Shown: piece by piece, positions 48,473 through 57,578 of the stretch
Position numbering within the stretch: position 1 is the stretch's first letter
Layout: every line of letters starts with the position of its first letter
From: Campylobacter concisus
Lineage (GTDB): Bacteria; Campylobacterota; Campylobacteria; Campylobacterales; Campylobacteraceae
NCBI RefSeq assembly: GCF_015679985.1
Contig: NZ_CP049239.1
Coordinates: 806,001 to 870,000 of the forward strand
Direction: 5' to 3'
Length of the DNA: 64,000 nucleotides
Translations under genes and position numbers: made by a program
Notes under the pieces: generated by a model
What the model saw: only the letters and a program-made list of their open reading frames with translations
Database searches by the model: none
What the model was told of the DNA's origin: nothing

Positions 48473-48473
48473 C

Positions 48474-49325
48474 TTACGCCTCCAAGCCCATAAGTAGCCT
48501 AATGGCTAAATTTGCCTCGTGGTTTGCGCAGATCGCAACGCGCGGTGCCATGAGCCCTTGACCGATCTTCGCCTCGTTTGTGAGGTCGCCACAAAGATAG
48601 ACATTTTTGGCAAATTTTATGGTTTTTATGAGATTTGAGCTAAAGTGTCCAGCCATACCAGAGGCACCGATGATCTTTTTATCTTTTAGGCTAGCACCAG
48701 CTTCGTTTAGTATCATCGCCTTGCCAGCGACGTTGTCAAAGGCCTCGCATAAAATTTCACACTCGCTAAAGATGCTAGCCACGTTTTTTTCGTCCAAAAA
48801 TATATCGTGAGTTTCGACCTCGACAAAGGGATTTACGTCATTTATCAGCTCTTTAAGCGCTTGGGTCTTTTTCATACCGATGTGGTGGACAAAATACTGC
48901 TGACGGTTTAGATTGCTTGGCTCAACGACGTCAAAGTCGGCAAGCACTAGCTTTTTTACGCCAACTCTTGCAAGGCTTAGTGCGATATTTGAGCCAAGAC
49001 CGCCAAGTCCAGCCACGCCGATCACCGCTTTACTTAGGGCTAAATTTAGCTCAGGGCTGTTTCGTGAAGCGATCATTGCGCGTAAAACTTCACGCTCAGG
49101 CATCACGCCACGCCTTATAAATACGACATTTGAGCTATCTTTTAGCTCGCTATCTTCTTTTATAGCAAAGCCATCAACGATAAAAATGTCAGGCTTTGTC
49201 GCGTTAAATTTCTCTAAAAATTTATAAATTTCACTCTCTTTATCGCCAAGCGCAAGCTCTTTTAGCTCGCTAAGGCTTTTTACTGGCACCTTAAATTTCG
49301 CGCCGTTTAAAACTATCTCTATCAT
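48474..49325 (-). CDS. thiF: ThiS adenylyltransferase ThiF with N-terminal ThiS-like domain
   Basis: A 283-residue E1-like enzyme. Residues from about 95 are the ThiF/MoeB nucleotide fold: [42 protein letters not shown] and [17 protein letters not shown]. The first 70 residues ([48 protein letters not shown]) look like a beta-grasp ThiS-like domain without a terminal GG. ATG at 49325 follows GAGGAG. It lies between thiS and thiG, so it adenylates ThiS here. Confidence 0.9.
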   Translation of the reverse strand: MIEIVLNGAKFKVPVKSLSELKELALGDKESEIYKFLEKFNATKPDIFIVDGFAIKEDSELKDSSNVVFIRRGVMPEREVLRAMIASRNSPELNLALSKAVIGVAGLGGLGSNIALSLARVGVKKLVLADFDVVEPSNLNRQQYFVHHIGMKKTQALKELINDVNPFVEVETHDIFLDEKNVASIFSECEILCEAFDNVAGKAMILNEAGASLKDKKIIGASGMAGHFSSNLIKTIKFAKNVYLCGDLTNEAKIGQGLMAPRVAICANHEANLAIRLLMGLEA

Positions 49326-49332
49326 TTTCTCC

Positions 49333-49536
49333 TCATCCACCGCCAACTAAAGTGACGATCTCATAAGCTTTGCCCTCGCTCATGAAGCGCTCACGCCAAA
49401 GCTTTTTTGGCAAAATTTCTCCGTCTCGCTCAAGGGCTATAAATTTAAGCTCATAGCCATTTTGAGCTAAAAAATCATAAACATTTATATCGTTTTCAAG
49501 CTCGAAGTTTTTGCCATTTACTCTAAATTTGATCAT
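49333..49536 (-). CDS. thiS: Sulfur carrier protein ThiS
   Basis: A 67-residue ubiquitin-like carrier ending in VTLVGGG, so the terminal Gly-Gly that becomes the thiocarboxylate is present, with one extra Gly before it. IKFRVNGKNFELENDINVYDFL is the first beta hairpin and helix. First of thiSFGHE; it overlaps the aspC stop by one base. Confidence 0.92.
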   Translation of the reverse strand: MIKFRVNGKNFELENDINVYDFLAQNGYELKFIALERDGEILPKKLWRERFMSEGKAYEIVTLVGGG

Positions 49537-50714
49537 TAAATTTTGTAGCTTTTTACAAAATTTGCGATCCTCTCGATCGCTTTTTTTATGCTCTCGATGT
49601 CTGTCGCAAAAGAAATTCTAAAATATCCATCCATACCAAAGCCCACACCTGGCACGGTCGCTACATTTACCTCTTCAAGCATCTTTTTGCAAAACCTAAG
49701 TGAGTCGCCATCTACCTCTTTACATTTTACAAATAGATAAAACGCGCCATCAGGCTTAACTACGCTTAGCCCAGGGATAGCATTTATCATCTCAACTGCC
49801 ACGTCGCGTCTTTTTTCATACTCTTTTCTCATGTTTTCGATATCTTCGTCAGTTTCGCCAAGAAGCGACGGGATAGCGCCTATTTGCACGATCGAGCTGA
49901 TGTTGCTTGTGCTTTGGCTTTGAAGCTTTTTGATACCAGCTATTAGCCAGTCCATCGAGCTTGCTATGTAGCCAAATCTCCAGCCAGGCATCGCGCCGCA
50001 CTTGCTTAGGCCATTTATCGTGACCGTTCTTTTGAAAAGATACTCGCTCACTGAGGCTACGGCGTGAAATTCTTTGCCGTAGATCACTTTTTCATAAATT
50101 TCATCGCTTGTGATAATGATGTCAGTGCCCTTTAAAACCTCGCCAAATGCAGCAATCTCCCCTTTTGTATAGACAGCTCCAGTTGGGTTTGTCGGGTGAT
50201 TTAGTGAAAATACTTTTGTTTTTGGTGTGATCGCTTTTTTTAGTTGTTCGGCTGTGACTTTGAAATTTGTGCTCTCGTGCGCCTCGATAAAGACAGGCAC
50301 GCCGCCACAAAATTTAACGATCTCTGGGTAGCTCACCCAGTATGGAGATGGGATGATGACTTCATCACCTGGGTTGATAAGCGCTTGAAATACATTAAAA
50401 AGTGAGTGTTTTGCGCCGATGTTTGTGACGATTTGATTTGCTTTGTAGTCAAGTCCGTTATCTCTTTTTAGCTTTGCTCTAATGGCCTCTATGACCTCAG
50501 GCAAACCTGGTACTGGCGTGTATTTGCCGCTTTTACTATCGTTATCAAGTGCGTTTTTTACAGTTTCTCTTATCTTTTTTGGAGTCATAAAGTCAGGCTC
50601 GCCAGCTGAAAGTGAGATCACATCGATGCCAGCAGCCTTCATCTCTTTGGCCTTTGTGCTGATCGCGATTGTGATTGACTCGCTTAATGTTTGCATTCTG
50701 TTTGCTAGTTGCAT
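49536..50714 (-). CDS. aspC: Aspartate aminotransferase, class I
   Basis: A 392-residue PLP enzyme: ISLSAGEPDFMTPKKI, IGAKHSLFNVFQALINPGDEVI, LNHPTNPTGAVY, IITSDEIYEKVIYG (Asp and Tyr of the PLP site), NGLSKCGAMPGWRFGY (PLP Lys) and FRISFATD (carboxylate-binding Arg). The sequence is of the Ib subgroup; oxaloacetate/glutamate is the likely pair, but prephenate or other keto acids are possible. Eleven bases after speA. Confidence 0.9.
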   Translation of the reverse strand: MQLANRMQTLSESITIAISTKAKEMKAAGIDVISLSAGEPDFMTPKKIRETVKNALDNDSKSGKYTPVPGLPEVIEAIRAKLKRDNGLDYKANQIVTNIGAKHSLFNVFQALINPGDEVIIPSPYWVSYPEIVKFCGGVPVFIEAHESTNFKVTAEQLKKAITPKTKVFSLNHPTNPTGAVYTKGEIAAFGEVLKGTDIIITSDEIYEKVIYGKEFHAVASVSEYLFKRTVTINGLSKCGAMPGWRFGYIASSMDWLIAGIKKLQSQSTSNISSIVQIGAIPSLLGETDEDIENMRKEYEKRRDVAVEMINAIPGLSVVKPDGAFYLFVKCKEVDGDSLRFCKKMLEEVNVATVPGVGFGMDGYFRISFATDIESIKKAIERIANFVKSYKI

Positions 50715-50725
50715 TTTCGTCCTTT

Positions 50726-52561
50726 TTAGTTGATTGTCTTTAAGTAGCTATTGTCATTTAAAAATAGATAAAGTTCGCCCAAAATTTGCTTCTTTTGTGT
50801 TTCGTTTATCAGAGTTGATTTCTCTAAGCGCTCATTTAGAATGTCTTGGATCTCGTAGATATCGTAGTCCATGTCCTCCATGATATCAAGGATCGACTGG
50901 CTCTCTAGTAAATTTGTGATCTTGTAGCCATCGCTTGTTATCTCTATCGTAGCTTCTGTTGGATGAGTAAAGAGGTTGTGCTTCATGCCGATCACCTCTT
51001 GATATGCGCCAACTAGGAAAAATCCCAAGAAATAATCCTCCTTCTCCACATCCACGTCGTGCAAAAGTAGCGGGTTTTTCTCGTCATCATAGCTGATCTC
51101 GCCGTCGCTATCGCAAGTGATATCCCAGATCGAAGCTGGCAAAGTAGGGCGCTCATCGAGCCTGTCAAGTGGCATGATAGGGAAATTTTGCTTTAGCCCC
51201 CAAAAGTCAGGCAAGCTTTGAAAGATCGAGAAATTTAGCAGGTATCTCTCTTGAACCTCTTTTTGAATTTTAGTTAGATCGCTTGAGTTGCTCTTATTGC
51301 CAAGCATCACGACAGCTTTTTTGCTAATTAGCCTTAAAAGCACCTCGGCGTTTGATCTATCTTGAAGATCAACATATCCAAGGTCAAAGAGTGTTAAAAC
51401 GCTTTCTGTGTGATGGATAGCGTCGTGTAGGTATTCTAGGGCGTTTGAAGGCTTGATTGATTTATAAAGATCGACTAGCTCGGTTATTAAATTTGGATTG
51501 TTTTTCTTTAAATTTAGCTTCTCTTCGGTGTATTCTTGAGAAAATAGCTCAAGCACAGGAGCGACCAAAAGCGCGTGAGAAGCGGCGATATAGCGACCTG
51601 ACTCTATGAAAATATCTGGTTCGATCTCCTTTTTTTGCTCGCTTATGGTTTTAAGCATATAAACAACGTCGTTTGCATATTCGTTTAGCGTATAGTTTCT
51701 GCTGCTTTCTTCTTTAAACTGCGAGTACTCGATCGCAAGTCCGCCACCTAAATTTATAGCTTTTAAATTTGAGGCACCCATTTTTCTAAGCTCAGCGTAG
51801 ATATTGCCAGCCTCGATGAGTGCTTTTTTGAGCGGATGGATCTCACTTATTTGAGAGCCGATGTGAAAGTGTATCATTGTGAAATTTTCAAGTAAATTTG
51901 CTTTTTTTAGCATCTTTACAGCTTCTATTAGCTCTGTTGATGTTAGGCCAAATTTAGAGTGTATGCCGCCACTCTTTGCCCAAAGACCCGATCCTGTAGA
52001 GTGTAGTCTTACTCTAAGTCCGATCTTTGGTTTTGGTTTGAAGCGCTCTTTTGCGATGGCGATTATCGCTTCAAGCTCGTTTAAGCCCTCGATCGTTAGC
52101 GTAATGTTGTGTCCCATTTCAGCGGCAATGAAGCCTATATTTATCATCTCTTTATCTTTAAAACCATTTACGGTTATGGGAGCTTTTTCGTTATTGTAAG
52201 CCATTGTTAAAAGTAGCTCAGCCTTACTGCCAGCTTCAAGGCCGTAGTTATAGGGCTTGCCAAGACGCACTAGGTTTTTTACAAAGCCAGGATATTGATT
52301 GACCTTAAGCGGGAAAACGGCATTAAAGCTACCTTTGTAGGCAAACTCTTTCTTTGCCTTTGCAAAGCTTGCGTGGATCTGCTCGATCTGCTTTTGGATA
52401 AGGTGCGGAAAGCGAAGCAGTAGCGGCCCTCTATATCCATCGTCTCTTATCTCTTTTACGATGTCGATGATCGCTGGTTTGCTGGCTGCATTTATACAGA
52501 CTTTGCCATCTTCTATAACAAAATTTGAATTGCCCCAAATGCTAAGTCCAAAATCATTCAT
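50726..52561 (-). CDS. speA: Biosynthetic arginine decarboxylase
   Basis: A 611-residue PLP-dependent decarboxylase of the SpeA type, making agmatine for polyamine synthesis. Visible: FPLKVNQYPGFVKNLV (PLP Lys region), YNYGLEAGSKAELL, MIHFHIGSQISEIHPL, INLGGGLAIEYSQFKEE, FIESGRYIAASHALLVAPV, and VGAYQEVIGMKHNLF near the end. Its start overlaps the hisS stop as ATGA. Confidence 0.95.
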   Translation of the reverse strand: MNDFGLSIWGNSNFVIEDGKVCINAASKPAIIDIVKEIRDDGYRGPLLLRFPHLIQKQIEQIHASFAKAKKEFAYKGSFNAVFPLKVNQYPGFVKNLVRLGKPYNYGLEAGSKAELLLTMAYNNEKAPITVNGFKDKEMINIGFIAAEMGHNITLTIEGLNELEAIIAIAKERFKPKPKIGLRVRLHSTGSGLWAKSGGIHSKFGLTSTELIEAVKMLKKANLLENFTMIHFHIGSQISEIHPLKKALIEAGNIYAELRKMGASNLKAINLGGGLAIEYSQFKEESSRNYTLNEYANDVVYMLKTISEQKKEIEPDIFIESGRYIAASHALLVAPVLELFSQEYTEEKLNLKKNNPNLITELVDLYKSIKPSNALEYLHDAIHHTESVLTLFDLGYVDLQDRSNAEVLLRLISKKAVVMLGNKSNSSDLTKIQKEVQERYLLNFSIFQSLPDFWGLKQNFPIMPLDRLDERPTLPASIWDITCDSDGEISYDDEKNPLLLHDVDVEKEDYFLGFFLVGAYQEVIGMKHNLFTHPTEATIEITSDGYKITNLLESQSILDIMEDMDYDIYEIQDILNERLEKSTLINETQKKQILGELYLFLNDNSYLKTIN

Positions 52562-53784
52562 CCCAGCTCCTTTTCAAGATCATCTAAATGTATCGTTTTT
52601 TCATCTTTTGTTTCTAAATTTTTATACCAAATTTTATTCTCTTTCATCTCGTTTTCGCCCACGCAAAGGAAAATTTTTGCATTTTTATTGTCGGCATTTT
52701 GCAGATGTTTTTGAAGCTTTTTAGCTTCATAAGAAATTTCAACCTGATATTTTTTGCGAAGTTTTGTACCAAGCGCATAGACAAAGTCTAAATTTGGTGT
52801 ATCAAGCGCGCAAAGATAAATCCCAGCTCGCTCATCCTCAGCTTCACCTAAAATTTCCATTATCCTCTCAACACCCATCGCAAAGCCAACGCCATAACTT
52901 GCTCTACCGCCAAGATATTCAACAAGCCTGTCGTATCTGCCCCCACCAGCAACCGCACTTTGTGAGCCGATCTCGTTGCTGATAAACTCAAACGCCGTCT
53001 TGCAGTAGTAGTCTAGCCCACGAACGAGCTTTGTATCTATCTCAAATTTAACGCCATTTGCCGTTAAAATTTCTTGCAGTTTTGCAAAGTCAGCCTGCGC
53101 CTCATCGCTTAAGCTATCAGTGATAACTGGGGCATTTTTATAAATTTCTTGGCAGTTCTCAATCTTGCAGTCAAGCACGCGGATAGGGTTTAAAAGCTTG
53201 CGTCTTTTGCAGTCTTCGCAAATTCTGTCGTCATTTTCATCTAGAAATTTAACAAGCTTTGCTTTGTAAGACTTCATCGAGCTCTCGTCGCCAAGGGAGT
53301 TTATTTTTAGGGTTGTTTTTATATTTAGTCTGTTAAAAATTTCGCTCACCATCAAGATAATGCTCGCATCCTCATAGACGCTGCCCTCGCCAAAGCACTC
53401 ACAGCCAAACTGGTGAAACTCTCTCAAGCGGCCTTTTTGTGGGCGCTCGTAGCGAAACATCGAGCCATGATAAAAGCAGCGTTTTGTCACGTTTGCCCTA
53501 TCAAGTTTTGCCTCGATAAAGGCTCTAACCACGCCAGCCGTGCCCTCAGGACGCAAGCAAACGTCATTGCCGCCTTTGTCTTCAAACTGATACATCTCCT
53601 TGCCCACGATGTCACTGCTCTCGCCGACACTTCTTTTAAAAAGTGCTGTCTCCTCGAGGTGCGGGGTCAAAATTTGCTCATATCCGTAGTTTTTTGCGAC
53701 TTCCTCGCAGGTTTTGATTATCTGTGCGTAAAGTTTTGCACGAGCTGGAAGCATATCTTTCATGCCACGAAGTGCCGTTATCAT
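52558..53784 (-). CDS. hisS: Histidyl-tRNA synthetase
   Basis: A 408-residue class II enzyme: ALRGMKDMLPARAKLY, LRPEGTAGVVRAFIE (motif 2 region), FYHGSMFRYERPQKGRLREFHQFG, LVRGLDYYCKTAFEF (histidine loop) and AVAGGGRYDRLVEYLGG (histidine A). Coupled to speA downstream. Confidence 0.97.
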   Translation of the reverse strand: MITALRGMKDMLPARAKLYAQIIKTCEEVAKNYGYEQILTPHLEETALFKRSVGESSDIVGKEMYQFEDKGGNDVCLRPEGTAGVVRAFIEAKLDRANVTKRCFYHGSMFRYERPQKGRLREFHQFGCECFGEGSVYEDASIILMVSEIFNRLNIKTTLKINSLGDESSMKSYKAKLVKFLDENDDRICEDCKRRKLLNPIRVLDCKIENCQEIYKNAPVITDSLSDEAQADFAKLQEILTANGVKFEIDTKLVRGLDYYCKTAFEFISNEIGSQSAVAGGGRYDRLVEYLGGRASYGVGFAMGVERIMEILGEAEDERAGIYLCALDTPNLDFVYALGTKLRKKYQVEISYEAKKLQKHLQNADNKNAKIFLCVGENEMKENKIWYKNLETKDEKTIHLDDLEKELG

Positions 53785-53813
53785 CGCATTATCCTTTTTA
53801 TTTTTTTGTGATT

Positions 53814-54401
53814 TTACTTAAAATTTATAAAATTTTCTATCTCTTTTGAAATTAGCTCTATGCTTTTAGACGCGTCTATAAAAAGCGTTTTAAAGCCATT
53901 TTTGATAAGAATTTGCTTCATCAAACTTTGCACTTTTAAAAGATACTCTAGCCCACGAGCCTCGATCTTATCGCTTGTGCCTCTTGCTTTTAAGCGCGTG
54001 CTTATAAGCTCATGGCTTGCTTCAAAAAAGACTATCTTGTCTGCAAATTTATCATTTAGTGCAAATTTATTAAGCTCTAAAAGTACGCTTTCATCTAAGT
54101 TTTCATCATTTGCTAAAGCGTAGGCGATGCCCGAGATAAAGCCTCTGTCGCTTAAAATGAGCCTACCTAAATTTGGCTTTATTAGCTTTTCAAAATGCTC
54201 AGCCCTGTCAGCCAAAAAGAGTAAAATTTCAGTCCTTTTGCCGATTTTTATGCTCGAGCTTAGTAAAATTTCTCGTAAATTTTCACCAAGCTGCGTGCCA
54301 CCTGGCTCTTTTGTGACGATGGCATCACTAAATTTAGAAGCTAAAATTTCTATCTGCGTGCTCTTGCCAACGCCGTCAATGCCTTCAAATAAAACATACA
54401 T
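53814..54401 (-). CDS. tmk: Thymidylate kinase
   Basis: A 195-residue kinase: FEGIDGVGKSTQIEIL (P-loop), VTKEPGGTQLGENLREIL (dTMP loop), LFLADRAEHFE and LILSDRGFISGIAYA. It makes dTDP. One base separates it from the coaD stop. Confidence 0.96.
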   Translation of the reverse strand: MYVLFEGIDGVGKSTQIEILASKFSDAIVTKEPGGTQLGENLREILLSSSIKIGKRTEILLFLADRAEHFEKLIKPNLGRLILSDRGFISGIAYALANDENLDESVLLELNKFALNDKFADKIVFFEASHELISTRLKARGTSDKIEARGLEYLLKVQSLMKQILIKNGFKTLFIDASKSIELISKEIENFINFK

Positions 54402-54402
54402 T

Positions 54403-54882
54403 TTACGCCTTTAAATTTTTAAGAATTTTTGCTGGCACTAGGTTGCTCACGTTGCCGTCGTGGCGCAAGACTGAGCGGACGATCGAGCTTGAGATAAAGG
54501 CGTTATTTAAGCTTGGCATAAGATAAACCGTCTCAAATTCGTCCCAAAGTGCAGCGTTTGCGTAGCCGATTTGTAGCTCATACTCGAAGTCACTGACCGC
54601 TCGAAGCCCCCTGATGACGGTGTTTATACCGTGTGATTTAGCAAAATCAACAAGCAAGTTATCAAAGCCAAGAACGCTTACGTTTTTTAGCTCGCAAACT
54701 GCCTCTTTTGCCATTTCGATACGCTTTTCGTGTGTAAACATCGGCTGTTTGCTGTCACTTTTTGCGACTGCAACGATTACCTTGTCAAAAATTTTTGTAG
54801 CTCTTATGATGACGTCTAAATGGCCGTTTGTGATCGGATCAAAAGTCCCTGGATAGATGCAAGATTTTTTCAAATTTGCCAC
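54403..54882 (-). CDS. coaD: Phosphopantetheine adenylyltransferase
   Basis: A 159-residue CoaD: YPGTFDPITNGHLDVI (HxGH variant TNGH), KQPMFTHEKRIEMAKEA, TVIRGLRAVSDFEYELQI and the C-terminal FISSSIVRSVLRHDGNVSNLVP (ISSTxxR-like). Penultimate step of coenzyme A synthesis. Overlaps ubiX by 13 bases. Confidence 0.96.
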   Translation of the reverse strand: MANLKKSCIYPGTFDPITNGHLDVIIRATKIFDKVIVAVAKSDSKQPMFTHEKRIEMAKEAVCELKNVSVLGFDNLLVDFAKSHGINTVIRGLRAVSDFEYELQIGYANAALWDEFETVYLMPSLNNAFISSSIVRSVLRHDGNVSNLVPAKILKNLKA

Positions 54883-55421
54883 CTTTTGTAAAGATTATTT
54901 TCAATTTTTAAAGTATCAAGCCACTTGCCGATGATGAAATTTTCCATATCAAGAAGGCTCTTTATGCCTGCGTAGTATCCTAAAACTGGCGGAGCGATTA
55001 TGGCTCCAAGAGATGAGAGAAGCTGCATCTGAGAGAGCGCGATCGCAGAAAATGGCATCTCTCTAACACCTAAAACCAGCCTTTGTCTCTCCTTTAGCGC
55101 GACACTTGCGGCTCTTGTGATGAGCGTATCGCTTATGCCGTTTGCGACTTTTGCTAGTGTGTTGGTAGAGCAGGGCGCTATGATCATAGCATTCGTGCCA
55201 AACGAGCCTGACGCTGGGCCTGCGCTAAGGTCTTGATCATCATAAATTTTCACGCCAAGATCATTTAAATTTAGCTTCAAATTTTCTTCAGCCTCTAAAA
55301 CTTTCATGGCGTTTTTACTAACTATGACGTGCGCCTCGCAACTATCTTTGGCAACCTTGACAAGCTTTAAAAAGAGTCCAGCCCCGCTTGCTCCAGTGGC
55401 TGCAAATACTATCTTTTTCAT
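54870..55421 (-). CDS. ubiX: Flavin prenyltransferase UbiX
   Basis: A 183-residue flavoprotein of the UbiX/Pad1 family: VFAATGASGAGLFLKLV, IIAPCSTNTLAKVANGISDT, LITRAASVALKERQRLVLGVREMP. It makes prenylated FMN for UbiD decarboxylases; no ubiD is in the window. ATGA overlap with flgA. Confidence 0.94.
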   Translation of the reverse strand: MKKIVFAATGASGAGLFLKLVKVAKDSCEAHVIVSKNAMKVLEAEENLKLNLNDLGVKIYDDQDLSAGPASGSFGTNAMIIAPCSTNTLAKVANGISDTLITRAASVALKERQRLVLGVREMPFSAIALSQMQLLSSLGAIIAPPVLGYYAGIKSLLDMENFIIGKWLDTLKIENNLYKRWQI

Positions 55422-56290
55422 CTTATCACTGCCTCATCTTTGCCTGAAACTGTGGCCTGTAAAATTTTATTATCTTTTGTTCTTATCTTTATCATATCAC
55501 CTAAATTTCCATCCTCAAGTGCCTTTACTTCAGCTATTATCTTAACGCCATCCTCGCTTAAAACCGCATTTAGCATTTGACCTTTTTTTACTAAGCTTAT
55601 GGCGTTAAACTGACGCTTGGTTAAAATCTCACCGCTTTTTATCTGCACTTTTGTTATAAGAGCTAAGCTATTTGAGCTAGAAAGTGCATCTTTTGGCCAT
55701 TTGCCAAACTCAATCATCGTTGGCTGATAGTCAAGCAGGCTTAAAATATGGTTTGTATTCATTGAATTTATTGCTATGAAGGCTGGCATCTTAGCATTAA
55801 AGCTAAATTTAAAATAGATACTTTTTAGACTCAGATCAACATCCTCAAATGATGCTCTAAATGTACCTTTTTGACTATTTTGATCACCTAAAAAGATATT
55901 TTTTAGGACGAGCTCTTTAAAATTTGCTGGAAGCTTATTTTGTGGACTGATGCTAAGATCACTTATGCTGATACCGGGATATTCATCGCTAATTGATCTT
56001 AAAAATTGCATTTGAATCTCATCCATAATAGAGCAGTTTTTCACAAAAGCTATGCTTCCACCGCTTTTGTCATTATATGTTTTAAAATTTGCTGTTAGAA
56101 TTTCATAGAGTTTTTTGCTATCTATCTTGGCTGCTCTTTTGCCCTCTAGGTTTAAAATTTCATTGTCTTCGCCATCAAAGCCAAAAGTACTAAGCGAAAT
56201 TTGATCATTTAGAACGCAATACATTGGATAGATGCTGACTTCATTTGCAAAAAGTTTTGTGGAAAGTAAAAAAATGAGTATAAAAAAAAT
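55418..56290 (-). CDS. flgA: Flagellar P-ring assembly chaperone FlgA, non-canonical start
   Basis: About 290 residues. A hydrophobic segment FFILIFLLSTKLFA is a signal peptide, and the C-terminal half carries the SAF/FlgA pattern: SGEILTKRQFNAISLVKKGQ, VKALEDGNLGDMIKIRTKDN, KILQATVSG. No ATG, GTG or TTG lies in frame between the tRNA and the signal peptide. The first usable codons are ATT at 56290 (whose A is the last base of the tRNA) and ATA at 56281. An ATG at 56404 is in frame but sits between the -35 and -10 of the tRNA promoter. The next ATG (MYCVLNDQ) would remove the signal peptide. No ribosome site is seen. I set the start at ATT as the best fit. Confidence 0.75.
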   Translation of the reverse strand: MFFILIFLLSTKLFANEVSIYPMYCVLNDQISLSTFGFDGEDNEILNLEGKRAAKIDSKKLYEILTANFKTYNDKSGGSIAFVKNCSIMDEIQMQFLRSISDEYPGISISDLSISPQNKLPANFKELVLKNIFLGDQNSQKGTFRASFEDVDLSLKSIYFKFSFNAKMPAFIAINSMNTNHILSLLDYQPTMIEFGKWPKDALSSSNSLALITKVQIKSGEILTKRQFNAISLVKKGQMLNAVLSEDGVKIIAEVKALEDGNLGDMIKIRTKDNKILQATVSGKDEAVIR

Positions 56291-56364
56291 GGAGCGGGAA
56301 ACGAGATTCGAACTCGCGACCCCAACCTTGGCAAGGTTGTGCTCTACCCCTGAGCTATTCCCGC
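56290..56364 (-). tRNA. tRNA-Gly(GCC)
   Basis: A 75-base cloverleaf on the minus strand: acceptor GCGGGAA pairs with TTCCCGC, D arm GCTC/GAGC, anticodon stem CAACC/GGTTG with anticodon GCC (plus-strand 56330-56332), T arm with GTTCGAATC, discriminator T and an encoded CCA at 56290-56292. It reads GGC and GGU codons. Confidence 0.96.
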
Positions 56365-56382
56365 AGTCAAAATAAAGTCCGC

Positions 56383-56411
56383 ATTCTATCAGATTGTTTT
56401 TCATTTGTCAA
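56383..56411 (-). promoter_or_regulatory. Strong sigma-70 promoter of tRNA-Gly (and probably flgA)
   Basis: On the minus strand TTGACA (56411-56406), exactly 17 bases, then TAGAAT (56388-56383), extended by TGA. Start of transcription is expected near 56376, 12 bases before the tRNA 5' end. It lies between the moeA stop and the tRNA. Confidence 0.8.
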
Positions 56412-56415
56412 GATT

Positions 56416-57576
56416 TTATGGAAGTTTTATAAGAGAAATTTCACTATTTTGCAAAATTTCGCTTTGATCTGGGCTAGTTAAAAACATAAAAGTGCTTTTT
56501 AAAATATGATCTATCATGCCAGAGCCGTATTTTCCACCATTTGTTGCTATAAATTTATCATTTTCAATATTTCCAAAAATGGCATTGATCCTACCTGATT
56601 TTACTTTTAAATTTTGCGCATTTGTAGCATTTTGCATCACAAAGCAATCCTCTTTTAAAAGAGGCAAAACAAGCATCATCATGCAAACATAAGCTGCCAT
56701 TGGATTTCCAGGGAGCACAAAAATAAGTTTGCCATCTTTTTCATAAGCCTTGCAAGGTTTACCAGGTCTTATATCAATATGCGAAAAAATTTCATTGTAT
56801 CCAAGCTCGCTTAGAGCTATTTTCATAAAGTCAGCCTCACCAGCGCTTGCTCCGCCAGAGCAGATAATAATGTCGTAATTTGTAGCATTTAAAAATGCTT
56901 GTTTTACAGCACTTAGCTCATCTTTTATGATGCCAAGATATGAGCTATCTTGCCCTATGGAGCTTAAAAGTGCAGCGATACCAAAGGCATTTGCATTGTA
57001 AATTTCATCCTCGCTTGATCTTTGCCAAGGCTCGATGATCTCGTTTCCACTTGAATAAATTCCAACGCTAGGCTGTTTTTTTACATTTATAAAACTTATG
57101 CCCTGTGCTGCTAGCATCATTATGCCTCTAGTGTTTAAGACCTCGCCACTTTTTAGCAAAATTTTACCAATTTTTACCTCTTCGCCTTTAAAGCGATATC
57201 CATCACCTTTTTTAAGATTATTTGGTGCTTTTATAAAATTTCCATCAACTACGCAGTCTTCAATCTTTATGATAGTATCAGCACCCTTTGGCATCTTCGC
57301 ACCAGTCATTATCTTAACGCACTCATTTTTGCCGATGCTTAGCTGCTCTTTATCGCCTGCAAAGGCACTTGCAACTATTTTATATGGCTTATCTTTATCT
57401 TCAAATTTCACAGCAAAGCCATCAAGCGCAGAGTTATCAAAACATGGCAAGTCTTTTACCGCCGCTACATCATTTGCCAATGTTTTACCAAGAGCCATGC
57501 TGATAGGTAAAATTTCACTATCTGTTTTTAGTTTAAATTTGGATTTAAGCGCATTTAATGCGTCATTTAGCAGCAT
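56416..57576 (-). CDS. moeA: Molybdopterin molybdenumtransferase MoeA
   Basis: A 386-residue MoeA: DLPCFDNSALDGFAVKF, VKIMTGAKMPKGADTIIKIED, VGIYSSGNEIIEP, IIICSGGASAGEADFM and HIDIRPGKPCKAYEKDGK with a final beta-barrel domain. It inserts molybdate after MogA has adenylated molybdopterin. Two bases after murA. Confidence 0.95.
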   Translation of the reverse strand: MLLNDALNALKSKFKLKTDSEILPISMALGKTLANDVAAVKDLPCFDNSALDGFAVKFEDKDKPYKIVASAFAGDKEQLSIGKNECVKIMTGAKMPKGADTIIKIEDCVVDGNFIKAPNNLKKGDGYRFKGEEVKIGKILLKSGEVLNTRGIMMLAAQGISFINVKKQPSVGIYSSGNEIIEPWQRSSEDEIYNANAFGIAALLSSIGQDSSYLGIIKDELSAVKQAFLNATNYDIIICSGGASAGEADFMKIALSELGYNEIFSHIDIRPGKPCKAYEKDGKLIFVLPGNPMAAYVCMMMLVLPLLKEDCFVMQNATNAQNLKVKSGRINAIFGNIENDKFIATNGGKYGSGMIDHILKSTFMFLTSPDQSEILQNSEISLIKLP

Positions 57577-57578
57577 TT

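Noticed and set aside
49333-50714. TPP riboswitch before the thiSFGHE genes
   Set aside because: thiS overlaps aspC, so no leader exists, and no thi-box sequence was seen.
56282-56289. Phase variation of flgA by the eight-T run
   Set aside because: Changing the run length does not connect the gene to any start codon, and I noticed no long G or C tract typical of Campylobacter phase variation in the window.
56291-56404. Extending flgA upstream to the ATG at 56404
   Set aside because: This would translate through the whole tRNA-Gly, and the ATG lies between the promoter's -35 and -10.
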